Under the pieces are notes generated by a model. That model searched no databases. It saw only the letters and a program-made list of their open reading frames with translations, and had not been told where the DNA came from. Made by a program: the position numbers and the translations under genes. Of a DNA stretch of 64,000 bases, positions 8,648 to 17,165 are shown in pieces (the stretch's first letter is position 1; the number at the start of each line of letters is the position of its first letter). The DNA is taken from contig DASUUK010000112.1 in the NCBI GenBank assembly GCA_036374135.1, positions 1 through 64,000 of the forward strand, read 5' to 3'. This stretch comes from Euzebyales bacterium (lineage in GTDB: Bacteria > Actinomycetota > Nitriliruptoria > Euzebyales > JAHELV01).

Positions 8648-9657
8648 CCCTTCACCGCCCCTGCCGTCAACCCGCGCACGAAGTAGCGCTGGAGGCTGAA
8701 GAACACGACCACCGGCAGGACCATCGAGATGAACGCACCGGCCGTCAGCAGATGCCACGACTGACCGAACTGGCCGTTCAACCGATTCAGTGCGATCGTC
8801 AACACAGCGACGTCCTGCGTCTCACCCAGGAACACCAGCGCAACGAGGAAGTCGTTGAACACCCAGAGAAACTGGAAGATCGCGAACGAGGCGAGCGCCG
8901 GCACCGACAGGGGGATGATCAGCCGTCGGAAGATCGCGAAGTGGTCCGCGCCGTCGATCCGCGCCGACTCGATCAACTCGGATGGCAGCGATCCCATGAA
9001 GTTGCGCAGCAGGTAGATCGCCAGGGGCAGGCCGAAGCCCATGTGGGCGAGCCACACTCCGAGGAAGGTGCCGTTGAGCTCCAAGGGGATGTTGCCGGTC
9101 ACACGCTCGACGTCGTAGCCGCTGATCGCACCGGCGATGCCCGACAGGAACGTCAGGTTGACCTCGGGTCCACCGGCGTACAGGCGCAGGATCGGGATCA
9201 GCGCGACCTGCAGCGGCACCACGAGCAGCGCGACGACGAAGACGAACAGGAAATACCGGCCCTTGAAGTCCATCCAACTGAACGCGTACGCCGCGAACGC
9301 GGCCATGGTGATCGGCATCACCGTCGACGGCACGGCCACGATCAGCGTGTTGACGAATGCGCTGTCGAAGCCGCCCGACGTCAGGACCTCCTGGTAGTTC
9401 TCGAACGTCCACTGCGACGTGTCCCAGAACGACCCGATGACCGTCCACCACCCGCTCGCCTCGATCGCACCCTGGGTGCGCAGCGAGGTGACGAGCAGAC
9501 CGATCGTCGGGATCAGCCAGATGATGACGATGACCCCGACGATGACCCGCACGACCTGCACGGTGCGCGGATCGGAGACACCGCCCGCGCTGCCCCTCGA
9601 CTTCTTGGCGGCCCTGGTCTCTTCGATCTGCGGGGTCGTGACCTGCGCACCGCTCAT
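8644..9657 (-). CDS. Carbohydrate ABC transporter permease (MalG type)
   Basis: A 337-residue permease of the binding-protein-dependent sugar importers. After a cytoplasmic N-terminal stretch of about 40 residues there are six hydrophobic helices. The conserved EAA loop facing the ATPase is readable as ELIESARIDGADHFAIFRRL, followed by IIPLSVPALASF. The protein ends in RYFVRGLTAGAVKG, the standard C-terminus of MalG-family proteins. ATG at 9657 overlaps the stop of the upstream permease by 4 bases (ATGA). It pairs with that permease to form the membrane channel. No ATPase gene is in the operon, so a shared MsiK-like ATPase encoded elsewhere is expected. Confidence 0.92.
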   Translation of the reverse strand: MSGAQVTTPQIEETRAAKKSRGSAGGVSDPRTVQVVRVIVGVIVIIWLIPTIGLLVTSLRTQGAIEASGWWTVIGSFWDTSQWTFENYQEVLTSGGFDSAFVNTLIVAVPSTVMPITMAAFAAYAFSWMDFKGRYFLFVFVVALLVVPLQVALIPILRLYAGGPEVNLTFLSGIAGAISGYDVERVTGNIPLELNGTFLGVWLAHMGFGLPLAIYLLRNFMGSLPSELIESARIDGADHFAIFRRLIIPLSVPALASFAIFQFLWVFNDFLVALVFLGETQDVAVLTIALNRLNGQFGQSWHLLTAGAFISMVLPVVVFFSLQRYFVRGLTAGAVKG

Positions 9658-10814
9658 CGGGTGGCCTCCTCCTCACGGAACCGGCGGATGTTGATGATCA
9701 TGACGGGGACCACCGCGAGGAACATGAAGACCGCGACCGCGGCGCCGCGCCCGAAGTGGCGGAACGTGAACATGTTGCGGATCATCCGTTCGGCGATCAC
9801 CTCGGTGCCGTCCTGACCACCGGTCATCACCCAGACAATGTCGAAGACCTTCAGCACGCCGATGATCATCGTCGTGAAGACCACCACGATCGACGACATG
9901 ATCGTCGGCACGACCACCCGCCAGAAGATCTGGATCTCCGTCGCGCCGTCGAGTCGAGCCGCCTCGAGCATGTCCTCGGGAACGCCCTTGATCGCCGACG
10001 AGAGGATGACCATCGCGAACCCGGTCTGCAGCCAGATCATCACGATCATCAGCAGCAGGTTGTTCCACGGCTGGAGGGCCAGCCAGTCGACCGGGGGGTT
10101 GCCGAGTCCGGTCCAGATCGCATTGAGGATGCCGATCTGCTCTCCTCCGCCCTCGATGCGGAAGCCGTACACGAACCGCCAGACGATGCCCGCTCCGATG
10201 AAGGAGATGGCCATCGGGAGGAAGATCATCGACTTGGCGATCGACTCGCTGCGCTTGAGCTTGTCGGCGAGCACGGCGAACCCGAGTCCGATCGCGACGG
10301 CCGCCGCCGGCACGACGAAGATCCAGAACAGCGTGTTGCGCAGCGACCGCAGCATCGCCGGATCCGTGAACACGTAACTGTAGTTCTCCCAGCCGACGAA
10401 GCCCTCACCGGTTGCGTCGTAGAACGACAGCTGAACGGTGTTGACGGCCGGGTAGACCAGGTAGATGGCGAGCACGACGATCGCCGGCCCCGCCCACGCG
10501 TAGGGCTGCACGGCGCGACCGATCCGCAGCGGCAGCCACGTCTTGACGGCGTAGTCGACGACGGTGTACATCGCGAACACGCCGACCACGCCGATGAGGA
10601 TCGCGACGATCGCGACGACCCAGTCGGGGACACGACCCGTCATCGCCTCGAACGTGCCGTTGAGCAGGATGTACGTGAGCACCGGCACGGCGAACGTCGC
10701 GAGCAGCGACAGGACGATCACCAGCACCGTGCCCCCGAAGCCGCGCCGGTCGTCGACCGCCACGGGCGAGGGTGGCTTTTCGACGTGGCGTTCCTGGGTC
10801 TCGACGTCCGCCAT
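9654..10814 (-). CDS. Carbohydrate ABC transporter permease (MalF type)
   Basis: A 386-residue permease with seven or eight membrane helices. The first two lie in an N-terminal extension (VLVIVLSLLATFAVPVLTY and the following hydrophobic segment) before the core opens with a helix carrying IYLVYPAVNTVQLSF. The EAA loop reads DMLEAARLDGATEIQIFWRV and is followed by VVPTIMSSIVVVF, characteristic of MalF-like partners. The ATG at 10814 is preceded by GGAAGGAG at 5 bases; a GTG two codons upstream would lie too close to that site. It lies 36 bases after the binding-protein gene and overlaps the second permease by 4 bases. Confidence 0.92.
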   Translation of the reverse strand: MADVETQERHVEKPPSPVAVDDRRGFGGTVLVIVLSLLATFAVPVLTYILLNGTFEAMTGRVPDWVVAIVAILIGVVGVFAMYTVVDYAVKTWLPLRIGRAVQPYAWAGPAIVVLAIYLVYPAVNTVQLSFYDATGEGFVGWENYSYVFTDPAMLRSLRNTLFWIFVVPAAAVAIGLGFAVLADKLKRSESIAKSMIFLPMAISFIGAGIVWRFVYGFRIEGGGEQIGILNAIWTGLGNPPVDWLALQPWNNLLLMIVMIWLQTGFAMVILSSAIKGVPEDMLEAARLDGATEIQIFWRVVVPTIMSSIVVVFTTMIIGVLKVFDIVWVMTGGQDGTEVIAERMIRNMFTFRHFGRGAAVAVFMFLAVVPVMIINIRRFREEEATR

Positions 10815-10850
10815 GCCCACTCCTTCCTGCAGTCCTACCTGCCGATCGAA

Positions 10851-12215
10851 CTACTCCGACGAACTGTCGCTCGCCGGCCAGGCCGCATCGATGCTCTGCA
10901 GCACCTGGTCGAGGTTGTCCGGGCCGTTGTTGGTGTAGTTGTTCATCCCGTTCCAGAACTCACCGGACCCCACCGCGGGTGGCATCAGATCCGATGCGTC
11001 GAACCTGGCCACCCCCTCCTGGAGGGCCTCAACGAGCGGTGCGACGGCAGACGCGATCAACGGGTCGTCGTAGCAGTCCGGGCCGACGTTGATGTTGGCC
11101 GAGATCGTGGTGGTGGCGCCCACCTGACCGTACAGGCACTGGGTCTCCTGCCCGCTGTACAGCTCGAGGAACTCCTTGATCTCGGGTCGGTTGTTGAACA
11201 CCGCGGCAAGCCCGCCGGCCATCAGCACGCCCTTGTTGCCATCGATGGTCGGGAAGGGGAAGAAGTTGTAGTCCTCCTCCGCCGTCAGGCCCTCGGGGAA
11301 GAACGCCACGATGAACGTCGCCTGCCGGTGCATATAGCATGGCGGGTCGTCCTGGAACATCGGGTCCGGTGCGTCACGGAAGTCGGTGCTCGAGATGTTC
11401 TCGGGACCGCCGAACACGTACCCGTCGGTGAACACGATCTCGCCGAAGGTCTCCGCAGCCGTCTTGATCTCGTCCGACGCGAAGTCCACGTCACCCGCGA
11501 CCCAGCCGTCGTAGACGTCGGTGCCGGCCTGGCGCAGAACGATGTCCTCCATCCAGTCCGTCGCGGGCCACCCCGTGGCGGCCTCCGACCCGGTGCCGAT
11601 GCACCACGGCGCCTTGCCGTCCTCGACGATCTGATCCGACAGCGCCAGCAGGTCGTCCCAGGTCTCCGGGATCTCGTAGCCGGCCGCGTCGAACGCCTTC
11701 GGGTTGTACCAGATGGCGCTCTTGTTGTTGATCGTGTCGGGGAACCCGTAGTGCTGACCGTCGACTTCACCCAACGACAGCAGGTACTCGCCGTACCGCT
11801 CCTCGAGCTCGGCGATGTCGAAGCCGAGGTCCTCCAGCGACACGAGGTTGCCCTGCTCGGCCTGCTCGACGACGGCGCCCGGCTGAGGGAAGAACCCGAT
11901 GTCGGGCGGCGTGCCACCCTCGATCTGGATGATCACGTTCTGCTCGAACGAGTCCGAGCCGGTGTAGGTCGCGGTGAACTCGTCCTGTGCCTCGTTGACG
12001 CCCTGGTCGATCACGGCCTGGATGGCATTCGCCTCATCGCCACTCGCGGCACCGGCGATCGAGACCTGTCCGGTGTTCTCCTCCTGAGCGGCGGCGCCTT
12101 CACCGCCGCCGCCGCCGCCCTCGCCGGAACCGGCCTCGTAGACGTTGACGCTGCACCCCGCCATGAGGAGCACCAGGACGGCACACGCCGCCGCGATCCG
12201 ACCGCTCAACTTCAT
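10851..12215 (-). CDS. Sugar ABC transporter substrate-binding lipoprotein
   Basis: A 454-residue extracytoplasmic solute-binding protein of the maltose/alpha-glucoside type (cluster 1). The signal sequence MKLSGRIAAACAVLVLLMAG ends in an LMAGC lipobox, so Cys21 should be lipidated. A Gly/Glu linker follows, then the mature domain with IQIEGGTPPDIGFFPQPG and DTINNKSAIWYNPKAFDAAG, both typical of the family. The start at 12215 was preferred over the ATG two codons upstream because AGGAG lies 6 bases from it but directly abuts the other. First gene of the operon, read from the promoter and LacI-type operator just upstream. Substrate is probably an alpha-glucoside, judged from the alpha-glucosidase at the operon end. 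Confidence 0.92.
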   Translation of the reverse strand: MKLSGRIAAACAVLVLLMAGCSVNVYEAGSGEGGGGGGEGAAAQEENTGQVSIAGAASGDEANAIQAVIDQGVNEAQDEFTATYTGSDSFEQNVIIQIEGGTPPDIGFFPQPGAVVEQAEQGNLVSLEDLGFDIAELEERYGEYLLSLGEVDGQHYGFPDTINNKSAIWYNPKAFDAAGYEIPETWDDLLALSDQIVEDGKAPWCIGTGSEAATGWPATDWMEDIVLRQAGTDVYDGWVAGDVDFASDEIKTAAETFGEIVFTDGYVFGGPENISSTDFRDAPDPMFQDDPPCYMHRQATFIVAFFPEGLTAEEDYNFFPFPTIDGNKGVLMAGGLAAVFNNRPEIKEFLELYSGQETQCLYGQVGATTTISANINVGPDCYDDPLIASAVAPLVEALQEGVARFDASDLMPPAVGSGEFWNGMNNYTNNGPDNLDQVLQSIDAAWPASDSSSE

Positions 12216-12289
12216 GACCATCTCCTGTCGGCTCGTGCAAGGGCGGCCTCGGTGGCCACCGGCAGAGCAAATTGCAGTCGCGTTTCGGA

Positions 12290-12303
12290 TGGAAACGCTG
12301 TCA
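12290..12303. promoter_or_regulatory. LacI/CcpA-type operator of the alpha-glucoside operon
   Basis: TGGAAACGCTGTCA fits the LacI-family consensus TGNAANCGNTNNCA at every fixed position. It covers roughly +1 to +14 of the predicted transcript of the binding-protein operon, where a bound repressor would block initiation. No LacI-family gene is in the window. Confidence 0.65.
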
Positions 12304-12310
12304 TGCGTCG

Positions 12311-12340
12311 AACCTATGCGGTGGGCGCGGAAGCTGTCAA
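12311..12340 (-). promoter_or_regulatory. Promoter of the alpha-glucoside operon
   Basis: On the minus strand a perfect -35 box TTGACA (12340-12335) is followed by an 18-base spacer and the -10 box TAGGTT (12316-12311), a TAnnnT form normal for actinobacterial housekeeping sigma. The start point should fall near 12304, about 90 bases before the binding-protein ATG. Confidence 0.65.
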
Positions 12341-12929
12341 CGGGCATTCACCGGCGCACCACCGCATTCACCGACCGCGGTAGGACCTCACCGTACGAGA
12401 GCCGATCCCGCGCAGCGCCGCGGATTTGGAGCAGTTGGTAACCCTTTACGTCGGCTCGCCGCACTCTTCTCAGAACGAAGCAGACGAACACGGACGAGCG
12501 TCGGCCGGCACGCCATCCGTGAGCGGCTCCTACCGCGATCGTGCACCGTCGACCGAAACCGCAGATCACAGCCGACCGGCCGCACGACGACGGTCGGGGC
12601 TGGTGGCGGACGTTCGGCCGACCGTCACGTCGCCGTCGGCGACGGCCGGCCGCCCCAGACCGTCAGTCGCTCGAAGGGCCCGCGGCCGCCCGCTCGACAT
12701 CCTCCGCGCAGCCCCGCGCGCAGCATCGACTCGGCGTCCTCGCGGCGCAGCCCGGAGATGAGGGCGGCGAACATCATCCCGAACACAACACGAAGATCGG
12801 CAGGCCGATGCAGAGCATGTCGACGACCAGCGATGCCGAACATGCCGATGAACGGCGTTTACGCGGTCGGGCGTCCACCCTACGCTCACACCCCGGCGGC
12901 ACGTCAACGTGGGAGGGTCGCAGCAGCGG
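12341..12929. other. Gene-poor interval between sugar operon and ectoine-hydrolase-like gene
   Basis: About 590 bases. Apart from the sugar-operon promoter at its left edge, no reading frame has convincing coding character on either strand. The right part (about 12625-12850, minus strand) holds two short frames that together resemble one small membrane protein broken by frameshifts; it is reported separately. Confidence 0.6.
12625..12846 (-). pseudogene. Possible frameshifted small membrane protein
   Basis: On the minus strand two overlapping frames look like pieces of one short protein. One reads SLVVDMLCIGLPIFVLCSG, a good membrane helix, and then stops. The other starts MFGIAG and resumes after the helix as FGMMFAALISGLRREDAESM, a hydrophobic stretch with a charged amphipathic tail, ending at 12625. 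Joining them needs a frame change on each side of the helix. This may be a decayed gene, a sequencing error or chance; no family was recognised. Confidence 0.3.
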
Positions 12930-14129
12930 ATGGTCGACGACAGCGGTGACCAGAGACGGCTGCCGTTCACCCACGAGGAGTACGCGGAGCGGCTCACGAA
13001 AGTCCATCGTGCGATGGATGCCGCGGGGATCGACGTCCTGGTCGCCACCGACCCGTCGAACATGGCGTGGCTCACGGGCTACGACGGATGGTCGTTCTAC
13101 GTCCACCAGGCCGTGGTGGTCCCGCACGACGCACCGCCCCTGTGGTGGGGCAGGATGATGGATACCAGCGGCGCACGCCGGACCGTGCACCTGTCCCACG
13201 ACAGGATCATCGGCTACCCCGACGAGCACGTGCAGTCGACCGAGCACCACCCCCACACGCACCTGGCCGGTGTGCTGGGCGACCACGGGTGGGCCGGCGC
13301 ACGGATCGGCGTCGAGCTCGACAACTACTACTACTCGGCCGCGGCGCACGCGCACCTGACGGTCGGCCTGCCGGACGCGACGTTCGTCGACGCCACCGCG
13401 CTGGTCAACTGGCAGCGCGCGGTGAAGTCCGACCGCGAGATCGCCTACATGCGCGTCGCCGCCCGCATCGTCGAACGCATGCACCGGCGGATCATCGAGC
13501 TGATCGAGCCGGGGCTACACAAGAACGAGCTGGTGGCCGAGATCCTGCACACCGGCACTGTCGGCGTCGATGGCGCGGGCGGCGACTACCCGGCCATCGT
13601 GCCGCTGCTGCCGAGCGGGCCGGACGCCGCCGCGCCGCACCTGACCTGGGACGACCGCCCGCTGCGCGCCGGGGAGGCAACATTCTTCGAGATCGCCGGC
13701 TGCTACCGCCGGTACCACGCGCCGCTGTGCCGCACCGTGTTCCTCGGCGACCCACCGGACGCGCTCGTGCGCGCCGAGGCGGCGGTGGCAGAGGGGCTGG
13801 AGGCCGGCATCGACGCCGCCCGCCCCGGCAACCGCGCGTGCGACGTCGCCAACGCCTTCTACGCGGTGCTCGCGCGCCACGGCATCGAACGCTCGGGCCG
13901 CTGCGGCTACCCGATCGGGCTGAGCTACCCGCCGGACTGGGGCGAGCGCACCATGAGCATCCGGCCCAGTGACACCTCGGTGCTGCAGGCCGGGATGACG
14001 TTCCACTTCATGCCGGGCCTGTGGATGGACGACTGGGGGTTCGAGCTCACCGAGAGCATCCTGATCCGCGAGGGACGCGCGGCCGAGCCACTGGCCGACC
14101 ATCCGCGCAGGCTGTTCGTCAAGCCGTGA
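12930..14129 (+). CDS. doeA: Ectoine hydrolase-like M24 metallopeptidase-fold enzyme (DoeA/EutD type)
   Basis: A 399-residue protein with an N-terminal creatinase-like domain and a C-terminal pita-bread M24 domain. The C-terminal blocks CGYPIGLSYPPDWGERTMS, MTFHFMPGLWMDDWGFEL and PRRLFVKP match what I recall of ectoine hydrolases (DoeA/EutD), as does the length. The NMAWLTGYDGWSFYVHQ segment near residue 48 also fits. DoeA opens the ectoine ring to N-alpha-acetyl-L-2,4-diaminobutyrate in the cytoplasm for use as carbon and nitrogen. GGGAGGG lies 12 bases before the ATG at 12930; an in-frame GTG at 12909 lacks a ribosome site. The TGA overlaps the GTG of the deacetylase gene by 4 bases, which suits a two-step ectoine breakdown. 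An Xaa-Pro peptidase or creatinase is the less likely alternative. Confidence 0.8.
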   Translation: MVDDSGDQRRLPFTHEEYAERLTKVHRAMDAAGIDVLVATDPSNMAWLTGYDGWSFYVHQAVVVPHDAPPLWWGRMMDTSGARRTVHLSHDRIIGYPDEHVQSTEHHPHTHLAGVLGDHGWAGARIGVELDNYYYSAAAHAHLTVGLPDATFVDATALVNWQRAVKSDREIAYMRVAARIVERMHRRIIELIEPGLHKNELVAEILHTGTVGVDGAGGDYPAIVPLLPSGPDAAAPHLTWDDRPLRAGEATFFEIAGCYRRYHAPLCRTVFLGDPPDALVRAEAAVAEGLEAGIDAARPGNRACDVANAFYAVLARHGIERSGRCGYPIGLSYPPDWGERTMSIRPSDTSVLQAGMTFHFMPGLWMDDWGFELTESILIREGRAAEPLADHPRRLFVKP

Positions 14130-15289
14130 GCGCCGACCGCGACACGATGCTCGCGCTGCTCGACGATCTCGTGGCGTTCCCCACGGTGACCGCCGATTCC
14201 AACCTCGATCTGATCGCGTTCGCGACCGACCGCCTGGAGGCCGCCGGCGCACGCGTCGTCACGACCCATGACGAGACCGGGCAGAAGGCGAACGTGTTCG
14301 CGACGATCGGTCCCGACGTCGACGGAGGCGTCGTGCTGTCGGGCCACACCGACGTCGTGCCGGCCGACGGTTCCGGCTGGTCGACCGACCCGTTCGCGGT
14401 GTCGCGCCGCGACGGTCGGCTGTACGGCCGCGGGACCGCCGACATGAAGGGGTTCATCGCCTGTGTGCTGGCGCTCGCGCCGTCGTTCGCGGACGCGCAG
14501 CTGCGCGTTCCCGTCCACGTCGCGCTGACCTTCGACGAGGAGGTCGGGTTCCGCGGCGCGCCGGTGCTGCTCGACGAGCTCGCGCGCACCGGCCCCGCGC
14601 CGGCGGCGGCGATCGTGGGCGAACCGACCTGCCTGCGGATCATCACCGCGCACAAGGGGTGCTACGAGTACACGACGACGGTCACGGGCCGCGAGGGTCA
14701 CGGCTCGGCGCCGGCGCAGACGGTCAACGCGGTCGAGTACGCCGCCCGGTTCGTCGGCCGACTGCTCGAGCTCCGCGATCAGCTCGCCGCGGCACCACCG
14801 GGGGACAGCCCGTTCGAGCCACCGGCGACGACGATCAGCGTCGGCACGATCAACGGCGGCACGGCGCGCAACATCGTCGCGGGCGGCTGCACCGTCGAGT
14901 GGGAGATGCGCCCCGTCACGGCGACGGACGCCGAGCACGTCCGCGACGAGGTCGCATCGTGCATGCGGGAGCTGACGGAGCAGATGCGGGGCGTCGACGG
15001 CGAGGCCGCGATCACGACGGCGGCCGTGTGCGAGGTCGACGGCCTCGCACCCGATCCCGGCTCCCCTGCGCTCGCGCTCGGCCGCCTGCTGCTCGATCGC
15101 CCCGACGAGGGCGTCGTCGCGTTCGGCACCGAAGCCGGGCTGTACCAGCAGGCGGGCATCCCGGCCATCGTGTGCGGACCGGGCAGCATCGATGTCGCCC
15201 ACCAACCCGACGAGCACGTGGAGATCGATCAGCTCGACGTGTGTCTGGCGATGCTGCACCGCCTGGTCGGTCACCTGCGCCGGGCCTGA
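14126..15289 (+). CDS. M20-family deacetylase (ArgE/DapE type), probably acting after ectoine hydrolase
   Basis: A 387-residue zinc-dependent amidohydrolase of the acetylornithine deacetylase/DapE family. Metal and catalytic motifs are in order: LSGHTDVVPADG near residue 72, GRGTADMKGF near 102, TFDEEVGFRGAP with the general-base Glu pair near 136, and IVGEPTCL near 160. A dimerisation insert and the late H of VAHQPDEHVEI follow. GTG start overlaps the TGA of the ectoine-hydrolase-like gene (GTGA). By sequence alone it would be called ArgE, but the coupling suggests its substrate is N-acetyl-2,4-diaminobutyrate, the product of that enzyme. Classical DoeB/EutE belongs to the aspartoacylase-like family, so this would be an M20-type replacement. 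The substrate is inference. Confidence 0.85.
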   Translation: MSADRDTMLALLDDLVAFPTVTADSNLDLIAFATDRLEAAGARVVTTHDETGQKANVFATIGPDVDGGVVLSGHTDVVPADGSGWSTDPFAVSRRDGRLYGRGTADMKGFIACVLALAPSFADAQLRVPVHVALTFDEEVGFRGAPVLLDELARTGPAPAAAIVGEPTCLRIITAHKGCYEYTTTVTGREGHGSAPAQTVNAVEYAARFVGRLLELRDQLAAAPPGDSPFEPPATTISVGTINGGTARNIVAGGCTVEWEMRPVTATDAEHVRDEVASCMRELTEQMRGVDGEAAITTAAVCEVDGLAPDPGSPALALGRLLLDRPDEGVVAFGTEAGLYQQAGIPAIVCGPGSIDVAHQPDEHVEIDQLDVCLAMLHRLVGHLRRA

Positions 15290-15321
15290 TCTGTCCCGCC
15301 GGCATCGGCCGCGCAGCGTCG

Positions 15322-16500
15322 TCAGCCGGTGTGGTCCAGCGCCTGCTGCAGATCGCCGCAGAGCGCGTCGACCCCTTCGAGCCCGACCGACAGCCGCAGC
15401 ATGCCGGGCAGGATGCCTGCGTCGATCCGCTGCTGCGGCGTCATGTTGAAGTGGGAGGAGTTGAACGGCAGGCTCGCCAGCGTCTCGACGCCACCGAGGC
15501 TGGTCGCCTCGACCGCGACCTCCAGCCGGCGGACGACCTCCAGCGCGCGTTCGTCGCCACCGGCGAGCACCAGCGTGAGCATGGCTCCGTGGCGGTCGGG
15601 CATCACCCGGTCGACGACGTCACCGGCGTCGGGATGGTCACCGCGGCCCGGGTACACGACGTGGTCGACCTCGGGATGACCGGCCATGAGCTCCGCCAGC
15701 TCGGCCGCGACGTCGCAGGACGTGGCCAGGCGGACATCGAACGTCCGCAGGCCGCGCCACACGAGGAAGGCCGCGTGGGCGTCGAGGCATCCGCCGAACG
15801 TGATGATGCGGCGCTCGATCTGCTCGTGGAGGTCGCGCTCGGCCGTCGTGACCACACCCGCGACGACGTCGGAGTGCCCGGCGAGGAACTTGGTCGCGGA
15901 CTCGACGACGACGTCGGCACCGATGTCCAGGGGTCGTGTGCACGCCGGGGTCGCGAACGTGTTGTCGATGACCACCCGGGCGCCGACCTCCTTCGCGGCG
16001 GCGCTGACGGCCGGGATGTCCATGACGCGCAGCTGGGGGTTCGACACCGTCTCGCCGTAGACGACGTCGGGGCGATGGGCCGAGATCGCCCGCTGCCACG
16101 CGTCGAGATCGAACGCATCGACCCGCACCACGTCGATGCCCAGCGCGGGCAGGTCCCGTTCGAGGAGGTCGTTGATGTCGCCGTACACCTGGGCGGCGGC
16201 GACCAGTGTTCCGCCGCTGCGCAGCAGGCTGACCAGCGTCGTGGCGATGGCCGCCATGCCACTGGCTGTCATCAGCGCGTGGGCGGTCCGGTGGAGCCCG
16301 GCGACGTCGGCGGCCGCGGCGTCGACCGTCGGATTGTTGAAGCGCGAGTACCAGGTCTCGTGCAGGCCACCGGTGCCCTGGATGTCCTCGTACGACTGGT
16401 CGTCAAGCTCGAACGTGGTGGTCTGGTAGATCGGCGGTATGACCGGTACGTACGCGCGGTGTGCCGTCTGCCGGGACGATAGCGGTCTGACATCGGGCAC
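15322..16500 (-). CDS. PLP-dependent trans-sulfuration enzyme (cystathionine gamma-synthase/lyase or methionine gamma-lyase family)
   Basis: A 392-residue cytoplasmic enzyme of the Cys/Met metabolism PLP family. PPIYQTTTF near residue 22, YSRFNNPTVD near 51 for cofactor phosphate binding across the dimer, VVIDNTFATP with the pyridine-binding D179, and ESATKFLAGHSDVVAG with the Schiff-base lysine K204 are all present. The C-terminal EATSLGGVETLASLP block is also standard. Family members make or break cystathionine or eliminate methanethiol, and the motifs visible here do not separate these options. It stands alone, convergent with the deacetylase gene, and no clear sulfur-amino-acid riboswitch was seen upstream. 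Confidence 0.88.
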   Translation of the reverse strand: MPDVRPLSSRQTAHRAYVPVIPPIYQTTTFELDDQSYEDIQGTGGLHETWYSRFNNPTVDAAAADVAGLHRTAHALMTASGMAAIATTLVSLLRSGGTLVAAAQVYGDINDLLERDLPALGIDVVRVDAFDLDAWQRAISAHRPDVVYGETVSNPQLRVMDIPAVSAAAKEVGARVVIDNTFATPACTRPLDIGADVVVESATKFLAGHSDVVAGVVTTAERDLHEQIERRIITFGGCLDAHAAFLVWRGLRTFDVRLATSCDVAAELAELMAGHPEVDHVVYPGRGDHPDAGDVVDRVMPDRHGAMLTLVLAGGDERALEVVRRLEVAVEATSLGGVETLASLPFNSSHFNMTPQQRIDAGILPGMLRLSVGLEGVDALCGDLQQALDHTG

Positions 16501-16584
16501 CCTCTCCGCAGCGAGCCGCCGTGGATCCGACGCTAGACGACAGCCGGAGGTTGTCCAGCCCGACGCCCGTCGCCGGGCCGCGGC

Positions 16585-16962
16585 CTACAGCGCGTACGGG
16601 CCGAACCGCGCCCACGCCACGAACGCCGCGACGGCGAGCAGCACGACGTTCATGACGACGGGTTGGCTCTCCCCTCGGCGGACGTGAGCGATGGCTGCGC
16701 CGACCATCACGATGCCCAGCCCCAGCGCCGCCAGTGGCGACAGCAGGGGTGCGATGCCCAGCAGCGACGGCAGGATCAGGCCGATGCCGGCGAGCATCTC
16801 GAGCGCGCCGATCGTTCGGACCGTGCCGGCGGAGAAATCCTCGACCCAGGCCATGTTGGGGTTCTCGAGCAGCTTGTCGCGCGACGTGGCGACCTTGATC
16901 CCTCCCGCCGTCAGGAAGATGAGACCCAGCAGGATCTGCAGCGCCCACACCGCGATGTTCAT
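16585..16962 (-). CDS. DoxX-family membrane protein
   Basis: A 125-residue membrane protein with four hydrophobic helices. The first reads VWALQILLGLIFLTAGGIKV, and IGALEMLAGIGLILPSLLGI with a later GAAIAHVRRGE is the usual DoxX-like pattern. Such small proteins are linked with redox or thiol homeostasis in actinobacteria, but the reaction is unsettled. GGAGG lies 6 bases before the ATG. The upstream region holds a palindrome around GAACGTTC that could be an operator. Confidence 0.82.
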   Translation of the reverse strand: MNIAVWALQILLGLIFLTAGGIKVATSRDKLLENPNMAWVEDFSAGTVRTIGALEMLAGIGLILPSLLGIAPLLSPLAALGLGIVMVGAAIAHVRRGESQPVVMNVVLLAVAAFVAWARFGPYAL

Positions 16963-16988
16963 CGTCAGCCTCCGCCGGTCACAAGGAC

Positions 16989-17000
16989 TTGAACGTTCGA
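16989..17000. promoter_or_regulatory. Palindromic candidate operator upstream of doxX-like gene
   Basis: TTGAACGTTCGA is a near-perfect dyad centred on GAACGTTC, 27 bases before the DoxX-like ATG and just downstream of a TAGCTT that could be its -10 box. It differs from the actinobacterial LexA box, which has four bases between GAAC and GTTC. Confidence 0.35.
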
Positions 17001-17165
17001 CAAGCTAGACGACGATCGCGGTCGGCGACGGGCGCGCCGGCGATGGTGCTGCTGCGCGATGCGCGGTCCCGCCAGCTCCTGGCGATCCTCTCACGGCACC
17101 CACGACTGCTGGACGAGCGGCTGACGGTGTTGGCTGACGGCCGTGCCGGACCAGCCGGCCGGAGA

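Noticed and set aside
9756-12383. An 875-codon plus-strand frame opposite the ABC permease and binding-protein genes
   Set aside because: Its length is due to high G+C; the product is low-complexity Asp/His/Arg sequence, while the minus strand encodes clear permeases and a lipoprotein.
16989-17000. LexA/SOS box
   Set aside because: The GAAC and GTTC halves touch; the actinobacterial LexA box has four bases between them, and the downstream DoxX gene is not an SOS gene.
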